From contig NZ_CP149514.1 of assembly GCF_045291545.1 (NCBI RefSeq), forward strand, positions 992,001 to 1,056,000: DNA of 64,000 nt. Reading direction: 5' to 3'. Under the pieces are notes generated by a model. It had not been told where the DNA came from and did not search any database. It worked only from the letters and a program-made list of their open reading frames with translations. Shown one piece after another: positions 33,350-42,857 of this stretch (position 1 is the stretch's first letter; each line of letters opens with the position of its first letter). The position numbers and the translations under genes are program-made. The stretch is from Gallaecimonas sp045291545. GTDB lineage: Bacteria > Pseudomonadota > Gammaproteobacteria > Enterobacterales > Gallaecimonadaceae.

Positions 33350-35266
33350 TCAATAGCGAAAACGGTTTAATAAGGTCAGCAGTCGCTGGCAAAGTGCGTG
33401 TAGATCCTTTGCGGTGTCAGCGGAGGCGGTGGCGGCCGCCGAAGCCTGGTGTGAAGCCTGGTTAATACTATCCACGTTCCGGTTAAGTTCATTGACCACG
33501 CTTGATTGCTCTTCTGTGGCCGTGGCAACTTGCAGGTTGATGTCAGAGATCTCTGCTACTTGATGGGTAATGGCGGTAAACAGCTCACCTAGCCGGTTTA
33601 TTGCAACGACCGCCTCATCAGCCATGCGTTTTCCTGTATCCATGGCGGTCACCGCACTTTGCGTGTATTGCTGCAACTGCGTGATCATGGTCTGAATTTC
33701 ATCAGTGCTTTGAGCGGTACGTGAAGCCAGGCCCCGAACCTCATCAGCCACTACCGCAAAACCGCGGCCAGCATCACCTGCCCTGGCTGCTTCTATGGCG
33801 GCATTCAGTGCCAGCAGATTAGTCTGCTCGGAAATGCTGCGAATGACATCCAATATTGAGCCAATTTGTTGGGAATGACTGGCTACGTCATTGATGACGT
33901 GGCCAGCTTTGTCTAATTGGCCAGATAAGCCATCAATGGCATTGATGTTGGCGTTCACTTCGTTTTGCCCGTCGTTGGCCTGTGTGCGGGCGGCGCTGGC
34001 AACGGTTGCGGCATTGGCGGCATTGCTGGCTATTTCCTGAACGGTAGCGCCCATCTGGGTAATGGCTGTTGCCACCTGGGTGGCACGATCGCGAACATGG
34101 GAGCCGGCATCGGAACTGCGCTGGGCAATATCGCGCAAGTCGTCTGCACGGCTGTTTTGTGCCTGGGCGGTACTGGCAATGTCTTGAATCATTTCGTGTA
34201 ACTGGCTGACAAACTGATTAAAACCAGTACTGAGTTGCGCCAGCTCGTCACTACCGGTGACTGGCATCCGTACCGATAAATCTCCACCTACAGCACCAAC
34301 GCGCGCTAATTCACCGGCCACCACCTGTACCGGTCGAGCAATGGTATTGGCCATCCAGGTGGTCAGTATAATAGCGATAAGCAGTACCAGCAGGGCGGCC
34401 AGTGCCGTCATCCAGATAGCGTGATTGACCGGTGCCATCACTTCATTTTCTGGCACCTGTGATACCAAAACCCAGTTCAGTACCGGCACTTTGGTGGCGG
34501 TAATGAGCCAGGTTTTGCCCTGACTGGAAAGGGTACTCTGACTGCTATTATGGCCATTCAAACTGGCGGCCAGGTTAGCCGGAAGTGCTGTACCACGCTG
34601 TTTGGCATCAGGGTGAATACGGATGTGGCCGCTGCTGTCGGCCATATAAACAAAACCGCTTTTTTCCAGGCGGTAGTTGCGAATTTGGTCAGCCAACTTG
34701 CTGACGTTAAACGCCATACCGGCAACCCCGAGAAAGTTGCCTTGGCTATCGACAATGCTGATATCGACAAAAAAGCGGGCTTTGCCGGAGACATCGACAT
34801 CAAAAACCAGTTCCTGCGGCTTTTTGTTGTCTTGCATGCGGTAAAACCAGGTGAAATTGGGGTTGTTGCGATCAAAGTGGCTTTGAAAGCCTTTTTCGTC
34901 GAAGGCCTGGTTTTTGTTGGCCGTCATTAAAAACACTGTGTCGGCTCCGGCCAGCTTTTTCAGCGCCACCAGTTGCGCGATCAGGCGCTGCTGGCGGTCA
35001 TCATTGGGTTCGCCTGTTTGCAGCCAATGCTTGATGTAGGGGTTAACCGCCAGTTGCCTGGCCGAAGCCACAGCAGGCTTCAGTTCGGCAAGAATTTCAT
35101 TGCGGATCGCCTGTAACTGGGTCGGCATTTCCGTTTGGCTGACTCGCTCTCTAACGATGTCATGGGCACTGAACAGTGTGATGGCAGCGGTAACAACCAG
35201 GGCTGTAGTCACCAACAGGCTGGTTACCACAATCAGCCGGTTACGGATGGACAGCGCATTTAGCAT
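33350..35266 (-). CDS. Methyl-accepting chemotaxis protein with dCache sensor domain
   Basis: Chemoreceptor of 638 aa. A membrane segment at about residues 10-32 is followed by a large periplasmic part (about 35-285) that looks like a dCache domain (FTWFYRMQDNKKPQELVFDVDVSGKARFFVDISIVD and a second half SGFVYMADSSGHIRIHPD), a second membrane segment (about 288-312), HAMP, and the signalling hairpin with tip ISEQTNLLALNAAIEAARAG near residues 475-495. dCache receptors of this shape often bind amino acids or organic acids, but the ligand is not known. No pentapeptide tether is present. Confidence 0.93.
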   Translation of the reverse strand: MLNALSIRNRLIVVTSLLVTTALVVTAAITLFSAHDIVRERVSQTEMPTQLQAIRNEILAELKPAVASARQLAVNPYIKHWLQTGEPNDDRQQRLIAQLVALKKLAGADTVFLMTANKNQAFDEKGFQSHFDRNNPNFTWFYRMQDNKKPQELVFDVDVSGKARFFVDISIVDSQGNFLGVAGMAFNVSKLADQIRNYRLEKSGFVYMADSSGHIRIHPDAKQRGTALPANLAASLNGHNSSQSTLSSQGKTWLITATKVPVLNWVLVSQVPENEVMAPVNHAIWMTALAALLVLLIAIILTTWMANTIARPVQVVAGELARVGAVGGDLSVRMPVTGSDELAQLSTGFNQFVSQLHEMIQDIASTAQAQNSRADDLRDIAQRSSDAGSHVRDRATQVATAITQMGATVQEIASNAANAATVASAARTQANDGQNEVNANINAIDGLSGQLDKAGHVINDVASHSQQIGSILDVIRSISEQTNLLALNAAIEAARAGDAGRGFAVVADEVRGLASRTAQSTDEIQTMITQLQQYTQSAVTAMDTGKRMADEAVVAINRLGELFTAITHQVAEISDINLQVATATEEQSSVVNELNRNVDSINQASHQASAAATASADTAKDLHALCQRLLTLLNRFRY

Positions 35267-35323
35267 GGCAGACTCTCAGGTACATCAAATGAACATGGGC
35301 TTATCGGCCATCAGTAGAAAAGA

Positions 35324-37450
35324 TCAAGGTGACGGCGCTGTGACAGCCTGGGCCTGGATGGCTGTCAGGGCAATGGTGTAGACAATATCTTCGGCGGTGG
35401 CGCTACGGGCCAGATCGTTAACCGGTTTGCGCATGCCCTGGAGCATGGGCCCCAGCGACAGTAAATCGGCGGAGCGTTGCACGGCCAGATAAGTGCTGTA
35501 ACCGGTATTCAGATCGGGAAACACAAACACGCTGGCCTGGCCGGAAACCGGGCTGCCCGGTGCCCGGGCCCGGGCAACCGATTCAATGACCGCGGCGTCA
35601 TACTGCAACGGCCCTTCAATACTGAGCGCCGGGCGCATTGCCTGAGCCCGTTCGGTTGCGGCCTGCACTTTACTGTTATCGCCGGCGCCGGCATAGCCAA
35701 TCATGGCCAGTTGCGGCTCTATACCAAACAGGCGTGCGGTATCGGCACTTTCAACCGCTATTTGCGCCAGCTGCTTGGCATCCGGGTTCGGGTTGATGGC
35801 ACAGTCTCCGTAAATCAGTACCTGATCGGGGAGCAGCATAAAAAACACGCTGGAAACCAGCTCACTGCCAGGGGCCGTTTTCAGTAACTGTAAGGCCGGG
35901 CGAATGGTATTGACGGTGGTATTTTCAGCACCACTGACCAAGCCATCGGCTTCATTTTGGGCCAGCATCATGGTGGCCAGCACGACGTTATCCTGCAGTT
36001 GCTCCCGGGCCATGACTTCCTCGAGGTGCTGCGCTGTGCGCAGGGCCATCATCGGCCGGACATAGCGTTCCCGTACGGCATCCGGGTCAATGATACTGAC
36101 ACCATCACCGAGGCGGATCCCCTGGCTACTGGCGACTTGCCGCACCTGCTGTGGTTTACCCAGCAAAATACACTGGGCGATACCTTGCTCGGCGCACCAT
36201 ACGGCGGCCCGTAAGGTTCTGGGTTCGGTGCCTTCAGGCAGCACGATGCGTTGCTGCTGCTGGCGGGCCATTTGCAGTAGCCGGTATTTGAAGGCCGGAG
36301 GCGATAAGCGTTGTGAACGGGGTGAGTCAGCCAGCAGATCATTGATAAAGTCGGCGGCAAAATGGTCGGCCAGAGTATCCATTACCTGTTGCAGGCGGCG
36401 GCGGTCATCGGCCGGTACATGCAGGCGAAAATGCTGCACGTTCAGTGACGTTTGCCAGGTATTGGTTGCCACCGACAGCACCGGCAAGCCAGTGTCAAAA
36501 GCCCCTTCACATAAGGCCATGACCTCGGCTGATGGCTGATAGCCGCCGGTAAGCAGTATGGCGCCAAAGGCCACGCCATTACGGGCTGCCAGGCAGGCGG
36601 CAATAATCACATCATCCCGGTCTCCGGAGGTGACCAGCAAGGCACCAGGGTGGAACTGTTCAACCAGCCGGGTCAAAGAGGCGGTACCAAAAATAACCCG
36701 GGTCAGGCGCCGTTTGGCGATATCACCTTCATTGAGTATGTCGGCATTGAGATGGCGGGCCATGTCCAGGGCGCGGGGCGCAATAAGCTCAGCATCCCAG
36801 GGCATTTGCCCCAACAACCGGAACTGGTCGTTCAAACAGGGCAGGGTGGTGACATCCAGGGCGGCATTGTCATCACGGCGGTATTCAAAAATGTCGGACA
36901 AGTCGGGGCGGATACGGCCCTGCTGGTCGACTGGTGCACCAATTTTGTTGATAAAAGCGCCAATCAAGCGACTGTCTTGATATTGCTCGGCAATCAACTT
37001 AAGGCGGGCACTGAGACTGTTACGATCATCAATGCCGGGGGCGACCACCAGTATGACTTCGGCATCCAGATGGTGAGCAATATGCTGGTTGAGCTGGTGT
37101 GCGTAGGGTTGCTCGCGGGTAGGGGCCAGGCCTTCGATAACCAGCACATCGGGCTGGCTGACTGCCGCTAGGCGCTGTGCAATGTCGGCCAGCAGTGCCG
37201 GCAAATTGTGTTCAGCAAGGTAGTGTTGCAGCGCCTGGGCGCTGATGGCTTCGATTGGCGTCAAGCCGGTGGCCTGTTGAATAAGTGTGCCGGAATGGTC
37301 GCTCAGAACCTGCTGGTGGCGCAGTTGCGGCAGGGGCTTGAAGTAGCCGACACTGACCCCTTCGCGCTCCATGGCGCGTACCAGCCCGAGGCTGACAGAT
37401 GTCATACCAACCCGGCGATTAGCCGGTACCAGCATCAGTATCCTTGTCAT
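35324..37450 (-). CDS. pta: Phosphate acetyltransferase (long form)
   Basis: Interconverts acetyl-CoA and acetyl phosphate. The 708-aa long form has an N-terminal P-loop-like domain (MTRILMLVPANRRVGMTSVSLGLVRAMER), a central DRTGG-type domain, and the C-terminal PTA_PTB domain from about residue 375 (RIVLPEGTEPRTLRAA, NEADGLVSGAENTT, FPDLNTGYSTYLAVQRSA). ATG 37450 with AGGAG upstream is preferred to a longer start at 37480. Acetate kinase (ackA), normally between yfbV and pta, is absent from this locus. Confidence 0.96.
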   Translation of the reverse strand: MTRILMLVPANRRVGMTSVSLGLVRAMEREGVSVGYFKPLPQLRHQQVLSDHSGTLIQQATGLTPIEAISAQALQHYLAEHNLPALLADIAQRLAAVSQPDVLVIEGLAPTREQPYAHQLNQHIAHHLDAEVILVVAPGIDDRNSLSARLKLIAEQYQDSRLIGAFINKIGAPVDQQGRIRPDLSDIFEYRRDDNAALDVTTLPCLNDQFRLLGQMPWDAELIAPRALDMARHLNADILNEGDIAKRRLTRVIFGTASLTRLVEQFHPGALLVTSGDRDDVIIAACLAARNGVAFGAILLTGGYQPSAEVMALCEGAFDTGLPVLSVATNTWQTSLNVQHFRLHVPADDRRRLQQVMDTLADHFAADFINDLLADSPRSQRLSPPAFKYRLLQMARQQQQRIVLPEGTEPRTLRAAVWCAEQGIAQCILLGKPQQVRQVASSQGIRLGDGVSIIDPDAVRERYVRPMMALRTAQHLEEVMAREQLQDNVVLATMMLAQNEADGLVSGAENTTVNTIRPALQLLKTAPGSELVSSVFFMLLPDQVLIYGDCAINPNPDAKQLAQIAVESADTARLFGIEPQLAMIGYAGAGDNSKVQAATERAQAMRPALSIEGPLQYDAAVIESVARARAPGSPVSGQASVFVFPDLNTGYSTYLAVQRSADLLSLGPMLQGMRKPVNDLARSATAEDIVYTIALTAIQAQAVTAPSP

Positions 37451-37572
37451 GCCTGCTCCTGTTGACGGCCAATAAATCACAGGTGCCTGAACGGCACTTC
37501 ATTGGCGCTTTGGTTGTCTAACGGTCATCATGTTACAACATGACCTGTCGCAGCAAGTTGAAGAGGCCCGCC

Positions 37573-37998
37573 ATGTGGACGTTAATGCGTGACGGTTACA
37601 CCCTGATGCAGCATTGGCCAGTACGCCAATCGCTGTTGCTGCGCTTTCCATTAACCCGTCAGGTGATGCTGGGGCGCTGGTTACTGCGCTGGTTGCCGGG
37701 GGCGGCACTGGTGTGGCTGGTGCTGCTAGGGCAACTACAACTTTTGCAGCAAAGCCAGTGGCTGATGGTGCTGGTTTTGCTGAGCCTGCCGTTGCAGGCG
37801 CTGCTATTACTGGGTAAGCAAGCGGCGAAACCGCTAAGTGGCGCAGACTTAAACTGGTTCAACCAGATCCAGGAAAAAATGCAGGCCCGCGATATTAAAC
37901 CGGTAGTGCCCCCTCGCAGCCCCCGTTATCTGGAGCTTGGGCGCCTGATGGAGCAGGCTTTTAAGCTGGATACGGCGGCCTTTTCCAGCCCCGAGTGA
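37573..37998 (+). CDS. yfbV: YfbV (DUF412) inner-membrane protein
   Basis: A 141-aa protein with two hydrophobic segments (about residues 40-60 and 65-85) and a soluble C-terminus containing LNWFNQIQEKMQ. It matches E. coli YfbV, which affects Ter macrodomain organisation, through the pattern LxRxGxxxxxxWP near the start. ATG 37573 follows GAAGAGG. In E. coli it lies next to ackA-pta, and here it keeps company with pta only, on the opposite strand. Confidence 0.85.
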   Translation: MWTLMRDGYTLMQHWPVRQSLLLRFPLTRQVMLGRWLLRWLPGAALVWLVLLGQLQLLQQSQWLMVLVLLSLPLQALLLLGKQAAKPLSGADLNWFNQIQEKMQARDIKPVVPPRSPRYLELGRLMEQAFKLDTAAFSSPE

Positions 37999-38061
37999 GC
38001 GTGGTCAAATGCCATTGAAAACGGTATAGTGAGCGGCCTCTTTCTGAGGAGTAGCGCTGCA

Positions 38062-38460
38062 ATGACCGAGGCCAAACGCCACCCCAAAGGCGATCTTATT
38101 ATCCGCACCCAACCGATGCCGTCAGACACCAACCAAAACGGTGATATTTTCGGTGGTTGGCTGATGTCTCAAATGGACTTGGCCGGTGGTATTCTTGCCA
38201 CTGAAATCGCCAAGGGGCGTATTGCCACCGTTGCCGTTGAAGGCATGACATTCCACCAGCCGGTCAAGGTGGGGGATGTGGTCTGTGTTTACGGCGACTG
38301 TGTGCGTATTGGTAATACCTCCATGACCATCAAACTGGAAGTCTGGATCAAGCCGCTGCTGCGCAGTGAATCCCTTGACCGCTACTGCGTTACCGAAGCG
38401 GTCTTTACCTATGTGGCTATCGACGATACTGGCCGTCCGCGCCAGGTACCCAAGGATTGA
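38062..38460 (+). CDS. yciA: Acyl-CoA thioesterase YciA
   Basis: Hot-dog-fold thioesterase of 132 aa. The motif DTNQNGDIFGGWLMSQMDLAGG holds the catalytic Asp and the helix of the fold, and VAVEGMTFHQPVKVGDVV forms the core strands. YciA hydrolyses short- and medium-chain acyl-CoAs, which would return CoA under overload. ATG 38062 follows GAGGAG. It is 5 bp before maeA, so the two are probably cotranscribed. Confidence 0.93.
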   Translation: MTEAKRHPKGDLIIRTQPMPSDTNQNGDIFGGWLMSQMDLAGGILATEIAKGRIATVAVEGMTFHQPVKVGDVVCVYGDCVRIGNTSMTIKLEVWIKPLLRSESLDRYCVTEAVFTYVAIDDTGRPRQVPKD

Positions 38461-38465
38461 GTCCC

Positions 38466-40160
38466 ATGAGCCAAGTGCCAAAACGTCCTCTTTATATTCC
38501 TTATGCCGGCCCGGCGCTGCTGGAATCGCCGCTGCTGAACAAGGGCAGTGCTTTTAGCCTGCAGGAGCGTATTCAGTTCAACCTGCTGGGGCTGTTGCCG
38601 CAGTATGTTGAAAGCATCGAAGAGCAAAAAGACCGGGCCTACGCCCAGTACTGTGACTGCAGTAATGATCTGGACCGGCATATTTTCCTGCGTTCAATTC
38701 AGGACAATAACGAGACTCTGTTCTACCGGCTCTTGGAAGATCACCTCGAAGAGGTGATGCCCATTATTTACACCCCTACTGTTGGTCAGGCCTGCCAGGA
38801 ATTTTCCAAAATTTACCGGACTCACCGGGGGCTGTTTATCTCTTATGAGGATAAAGACCACATCGACGACATTTTGCAAAATGCCACCAAGCAGAACGTC
38901 AAGGTGATTGTGGTTACCGATGGTGAGCGCATTCTCGGCCTCGGTGACCAGGGCATTGGCGGTATGGGTATCCCCATCGGTAAATTGTCTTTGTACACCG
39001 CCTGTGGGGGCATAAGTCCGGCTTATACCTTGCCGGTGGTGCTGGATGTGGGCACCAATAACCCGGACTTGCTGGATGATCCCATGTACATGGGGCGGCG
39101 CAAGCACCGGATCAGTGGCGAGGAATACGACGCCTTTGTCGAAACCTTTATTCAAGCCGTTAAGCGCCGCTGGCCTGGGGCACTGTTGCAGTTCGAAGAC
39201 TTTGCTCAGGCTAACGCCATGCCGCTTTTGGAGCGCTACAAAGACGAACTGTGCTGCTTTAATGATGATATTCAGGGCACTGCTGCAGTGACGGTGGGTA
39301 CGCTGTGGGCGGCCTGTAAGGCCAAAGGCGAGCAGCTGCGCGACCAAAAAGTGGTGTTCCTGGGCGCCGGCTCCGCTGGCTGCGGAATTGCCGAACAGAT
39401 CATTGCTGCTATGCAGACCGAAGGGCTCAGTGAAGAAGACGCGCGGGCGCGGGTGTTTATGGTGGACCGCTGGGGCCTGCTGACCGATGACATGCCGAAT
39501 CTGATGTCTTTTCAGAGCAAGCTGGGCCAGAACAAGAAAGCCCGTTTGTCGCAGTGGCAGACCGAAGGCGACAATATCTCGTTACTGGAAGTGATTAAAA
39601 ATGCCAAGCCCAGCATTCTGATTGGTGTATCTGGCCAGCGCGGCCTGTTTACCGAAGAGGTCATCAAGACTTTGCATGCCGGTTGCCCACGGCCGATGGT
39701 GATGCCATTGTCCAATCCTACCTCCCGGGTTGAGGCTACCCCGCAGGAGATCCTCAACTGGACAGACGGCCAGGCCATGGTGGCCACGGGCAGTCCTTTC
39801 CCACCTGCCATGGTGGGGGAAGACAAGGTGGCCATTGCCCAGTGTAACAATGCTTATATCTTCCCCGGTATTGGCCTGGGGGTGATTGCGGCCAAGGCCA
39901 AGCGGGTTACCGATAACATGCTGATGGCTTCATCACGGGCGCTGGCGGAATGTTCACCGCTGGTGGTCGACGGCCAAGGGCCGGTGTTGCCGCCTTTGAA
40001 TGATATTCGCGAAGTCAGTCGCTATATCGCGCTGGCGGTGGCGCGCCAGGCCATTAAGGACCACGTGGCGCTGGATACGTCAGAAGAAGCGCTGAGCGCG
40101 GCTATCGACAAAAACTTCTGGTTACCACGTTACCGTAATTATCGGCGCACCTCGTTCTGA
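38466..40160 (+). CDS. maeA: NAD-dependent malic enzyme
   Basis: Oxidative decarboxylation of malate to pyruvate. The 564-aa protein has the malic N-domain (NETLFYRLLEDHLEEVMPIIYTPTVG, VTDGERILGLGDQGIGGMGIPIGK), the metal-binding FEDFAQ and FNDDIQGTA, and the NAD-domain motif VFLGAGSAGCGIAEQII. The size and the YTPTVG motif fit the large SfcA/MaeA type and not MaeB. ATG 38466 with AAGGAT upstream is preferred to TTG 38457. A terminator follows. Confidence 0.96.
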   Translation: MSQVPKRPLYIPYAGPALLESPLLNKGSAFSLQERIQFNLLGLLPQYVESIEEQKDRAYAQYCDCSNDLDRHIFLRSIQDNNETLFYRLLEDHLEEVMPIIYTPTVGQACQEFSKIYRTHRGLFISYEDKDHIDDILQNATKQNVKVIVVTDGERILGLGDQGIGGMGIPIGKLSLYTACGGISPAYTLPVVLDVGTNNPDLLDDPMYMGRRKHRISGEEYDAFVETFIQAVKRRWPGALLQFEDFAQANAMPLLERYKDELCCFNDDIQGTAAVTVGTLWAACKAKGEQLRDQKVVFLGAGSAGCGIAEQIIAAMQTEGLSEEDARARVFMVDRWGLLTDDMPNLMSFQSKLGQNKKARLSQWQTEGDNISLLEVIKNAKPSILIGVSGQRGLFTEEVIKTLHAGCPRPMVMPLSNPTSRVEATPQEILNWTDGQAMVATGSPFPPAMVGEDKVAIAQCNNAYIFPGIGLGVIAAKAKRVTDNMLMASSRALAECSPLVVDGQGPVLPPLNDIREVSRYIALAVARQAIKDHVALDTSEEALSAAIDKNFWLPRYRNYRRTSF

Positions 40161-40189
40161 AAAAAGCCCCGCATCAGCGGGGCTTTTTT
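40161..40189. terminator. Bidirectional terminator between maeA and sapF
   Basis: Stem GCCCCGC/GCGGGGC with loop ATCA, flanked by A5 and T6; serves both converging operons. Confidence 0.93.
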
Positions 40190-40958
40190 ATGATGGCAGC
40201 AGGTTCTGGGCCATTAACATCCGTTTGGTGATGTCATGCTGGGGCGACTGGAAAACCTCGGCAGTAGAGCCGCGTTCAACCACTTCGCCCTGGTGCATCA
40301 CCAGTACGTAATCGGAGATGTGCCGGACAATCCCCATGTTGTGAGAGACAAACACATAAGCCAGATGCTGGCGGCGCTGCTCTGCGAGCAGGAAGTTGAG
40401 GATCTGTCCGCGCAGAGATACGTCCAGAGCGGCCAGGGCTTCGTCAAACACCACGATCTTCGGGTTCAGTACCAGTGCCCGGGCCAGTGCCACCCGTTGC
40501 TTCTGGCCTCCGGAAATCATGTGTGGGTAGTAATCGGCATGCTCGGCCAACAAGCCGGTACGGATCAGGGTTTTTTCGACCAGACTGTGCCGTTCCTGCG
40601 CATCCAGGTCTGTATTGAGCTTCAGCGGCTCCTCCAGTTGCCGGCCAATGGTAACGCGGGGGTTCAGCGACGTGGACGGATCCTGAAAAATCATCCGGAT
40701 GTTGCGACAGGCTTTATTGGAGTGCAGCGCCAGGGGCGCATTGTTCATCATCACCTGGCCTGTGGTGGGCGTTTCCGCCCCCACCAGCAGCTTGGCGATG
40801 GTGGTTTTACCAGAGCCGGTTTCACCGACAATCGCCAGAGTCTGACCACTGTCGAGGCTGAAACTCAGCGGCGCTAATGCTTGCACCTTCTCTTTGCGCA
40901 GCAAACCGCGGCGCCGGATATAGGTCTTGGAGAGGTTGCTTACATCCAGCAAGGCCAC
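40188..40958 (-). CDS. sapF: Peptide ABC transporter ATP-binding protein SapF
   Basis: ATPase of 256 aa, Opp/Dpp family. It has Walker A GETGSGKTT, Q-loop FQDPSTSLNPR, signature SGGQKQRVALARAL, Walker B VFDEALAALD and the switch His in FVSHNMG. The start is GTG 40958 after GGAGGAC. It is the last gene of sapABCDF and pairs with SapD as the transporter motor. Sap systems are linked to antimicrobial peptide resistance and putrescine export or peptide uptake, depending on species. Confidence 0.95.
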   Translation of the reverse strand: MALLDVSNLSKTYIRRRGLLRKEKVQALAPLSFSLDSGQTLAIVGETGSGKTTIAKLLVGAETPTTGQVMMNNAPLALHSNKACRNIRMIFQDPSTSLNPRVTIGRQLEEPLKLNTDLDAQERHSLVEKTLIRTGLLAEHADYYPHMISGGQKQRVALARALVLNPKIVVFDEALAALDVSLRGQILNFLLAEQRRQHLAYVFVSHNMGIVRHISDYVLVMHQGEVVERGSTAEVFQSPQHDITKRMLMAQNLLPS

Positions 40959-40961
40959 GGC

Positions 40962-41963
40962 TTAGTCCTCCAGGTTAATTGGGAAATGGCAGGCAAAGCG
41001 ATGGCCCTTAATATTACTTGCCTGCGGCTTTTCTACACACTTTCGCTGCGCCCGGGGGCAGCGCGGCCCCAGCCGGCAACCTATGGGTAGGTGTTGCAAT
41101 GGCGGGATAGAACCGGGCAGCGTGTGTAGGTGACTTTTGTGCTCCAGACCTTGCTCGAAGTGCGGAATAGAACGCAGCAGGGCTTCGGTATAGGGGTGGT
41201 GCGGCTGGCTGAGAATAGCTTGGGTGGGGCCAGCTTCGACACTTTGCCCGGAGTACATTACGGTCAGGCTCTGGCTCCATTTGATGATCGACTCAAGATC
41301 ATGGGTGATCAGCAACACCGACATATTGCCCAGCTGATTCAGTTTCGCCAGCAGGCTGAAAATCCGCGCTTCAGTGGTTGTTTCCATCTGGGCGGTTGGC
41401 TCATCGGCAATCAGTAGCTTGGGGCTGGAGGCGATGGCCATGGCGATCATCACCTTCTGACAAAGCCCCTCAGACAGCTCGTGGGCATAGCTGTCCAGTA
41501 CCCGGTGGTGCTGGGTAATACCAACCCGGTGCAACAATGCCCGAGCTTCTTTGGCACGCCACTGGCGGCGAGCCATCAGGTTCCACCAGGGAGCCGGGCA
41601 CTGATCATGCGGCAGCACTTCGGTCAGCTGTTGCGCGATGGTCAGCATTGGGTCAAGGCTGCTCATCGGTTCCTGGAAAATAAAGCCCAGTTCTTTACCA
41701 ATCAGCTCTCGGCGTGCGTCTGTGGGCAGTTCGGACAGCTCTATACCTTTCCAATGCATGCGATCGGCGTGAACGTGCCAGTTGTCCCCTTGCAGTCCCA
41801 AAATGGCTTTTGCCACCAGTGATTTGCCAGAGCCGGATTCGCCCACCAGACCCTGTATTTCCCCTTCACCGATCTGCAGGTTGACCTTCTCCACGGCCTG
41901 TACCCGCCCCTTGGGGGTTTCCAGCTCAATGGTCAGGTTGCGTATGTCCAGCAGCGCTTTCAT
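40962..41963 (-). CDS. sapD: Peptide ABC transporter ATP-binding protein SapD
   Basis: ATPase of 333 aa with Walker A GESGSGKSL, FQEPMSSLDP, SEGLCQKVMIAMAIA (signature loop altered from SGG to SEG, as in other SapD), Walker B LLIADEPTAQME, and the Opp/Dpp C-terminal extension with four cysteines (GCRLGPRCPRAQRKC...FACHF) that may bind a cluster. It starts directly after the sapC stop. E. coli SapD also supports K+ uptake through Trk. Confidence 0.95.
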   Translation of the reverse strand: MKALLDIRNLTIELETPKGRVQAVEKVNLQIGEGEIQGLVGESGSGKSLVAKAILGLQGDNWHVHADRMHWKGIELSELPTDARRELIGKELGFIFQEPMSSLDPMLTIAQQLTEVLPHDQCPAPWWNLMARRQWRAKEARALLHRVGITQHHRVLDSYAHELSEGLCQKVMIAMAIASSPKLLIADEPTAQMETTTEARIFSLLAKLNQLGNMSVLLITHDLESIIKWSQSLTVMYSGQSVEAGPTQAILSQPHHPYTEALLRSIPHFEQGLEHKSHLHTLPGSIPPLQHLPIGCRLGPRCPRAQRKCVEKPQASNIKGHRFACHFPINLED

Positions 41964-42857
41964 TTATTGCTCCAGCCGGGCATTGAGGGCCTGGCGCAGG
42001 CCGTCGCCGATCAGGTTAATGGAGACCAGCGTAGAAAAGATGGCCAGGCCGGGCAGGGTAATGGTCCAGGGGGCCAGGTAAGCCAGATCGGTTGCACCGG
42101 CCAGCATGGCACCCCATTCTGGTAACGGCGCCTGGGCCCCCAGGTTTAAAAACCCGAGCACGCTGATATCCAGCACGGCTGCTGACAGGGCCAAAGTGAA
42201 CTGATAAACGATGGTGTCGGCCACGTTAGGTAACAATACCCGCCACAGCAGCCGGGCCCGGCTGACGCCATCAAGGCGTGCGGCAACCACGTACTCTTTT
42301 TCCAGTTCGGTGGCAACAGCATCGTGGGTGCTGCGAATAAATTGCGGCACTATGGCTAACCACACGGCTAATAGTGCGGCATGCATGCCCGGCCCCTGGA
42401 TGGCTACCAGCGCAACTGCCAGCAATACCGAAGGGATAGCCAGCAAGGTATCAAGGAAATGGTGTATCAATGAGCCCTGAAAGCCTTTCAAGGTGCCCGA
42501 CAGCGCTCCCAGCAATACACCCAGCACGGCTGCCGCCAGAGTGATCAGCAGTGACGCACCGAAGGTCAGGTGCGCGCCATATAACAATCGCGAAAACAAA
42601 TCGCGGCCAAGGTCATCGGTGCCAACAAAGTAGTCGACGTGCCCGGCCTGATCCCACGACGGTGGTACCAGTAGTGCATCAGGGTGCTGGGCTTGAGGGT
42701 CGAAAGGGCTGATCCAGGGGCCCAGTACCGTGGCAATCAGCAACCCGACCATCAGGTACAGCCCGAACATGGCCTGTGGGCTGGCACGATACGCCCGCCA
42801 GGTTTGCAGCAGCGGCGAGGGGATGCGCTCCTCGGCGTAAATGTTAGGGCTTTGCAT
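41964..42857 (-). CDS. sapC: Peptide ABC transporter permease SapC
   Basis: Inner-membrane permease of 297 aa with about six membrane segments, an N-terminal OppC-like soluble part, and the permease EAA-type loop EYVVAARLDGVSRARLLWRVLLPN. ATG 42857 overlaps the sapB end by 14 bases. Confidence 0.95.
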   Translation of the reverse strand: MQSPNIYAEERIPSPLLQTWRAYRASPQAMFGLYLMVGLLIATVLGPWISPFDPQAQHPDALLVPPSWDQAGHVDYFVGTDDLGRDLFSRLLYGAHLTFGASLLITLAAAVLGVLLGALSGTLKGFQGSLIHHFLDTLLAIPSVLLAVALVAIQGPGMHAALLAVWLAIVPQFIRSTHDAVATELEKEYVVAARLDGVSRARLLWRVLLPNVADTIVYQFTLALSAAVLDISVLGFLNLGAQAPLPEWGAMLAGATDLAYLAPWTITLPGLAIFSTLVSINLIGDGLRQALNARLEQ

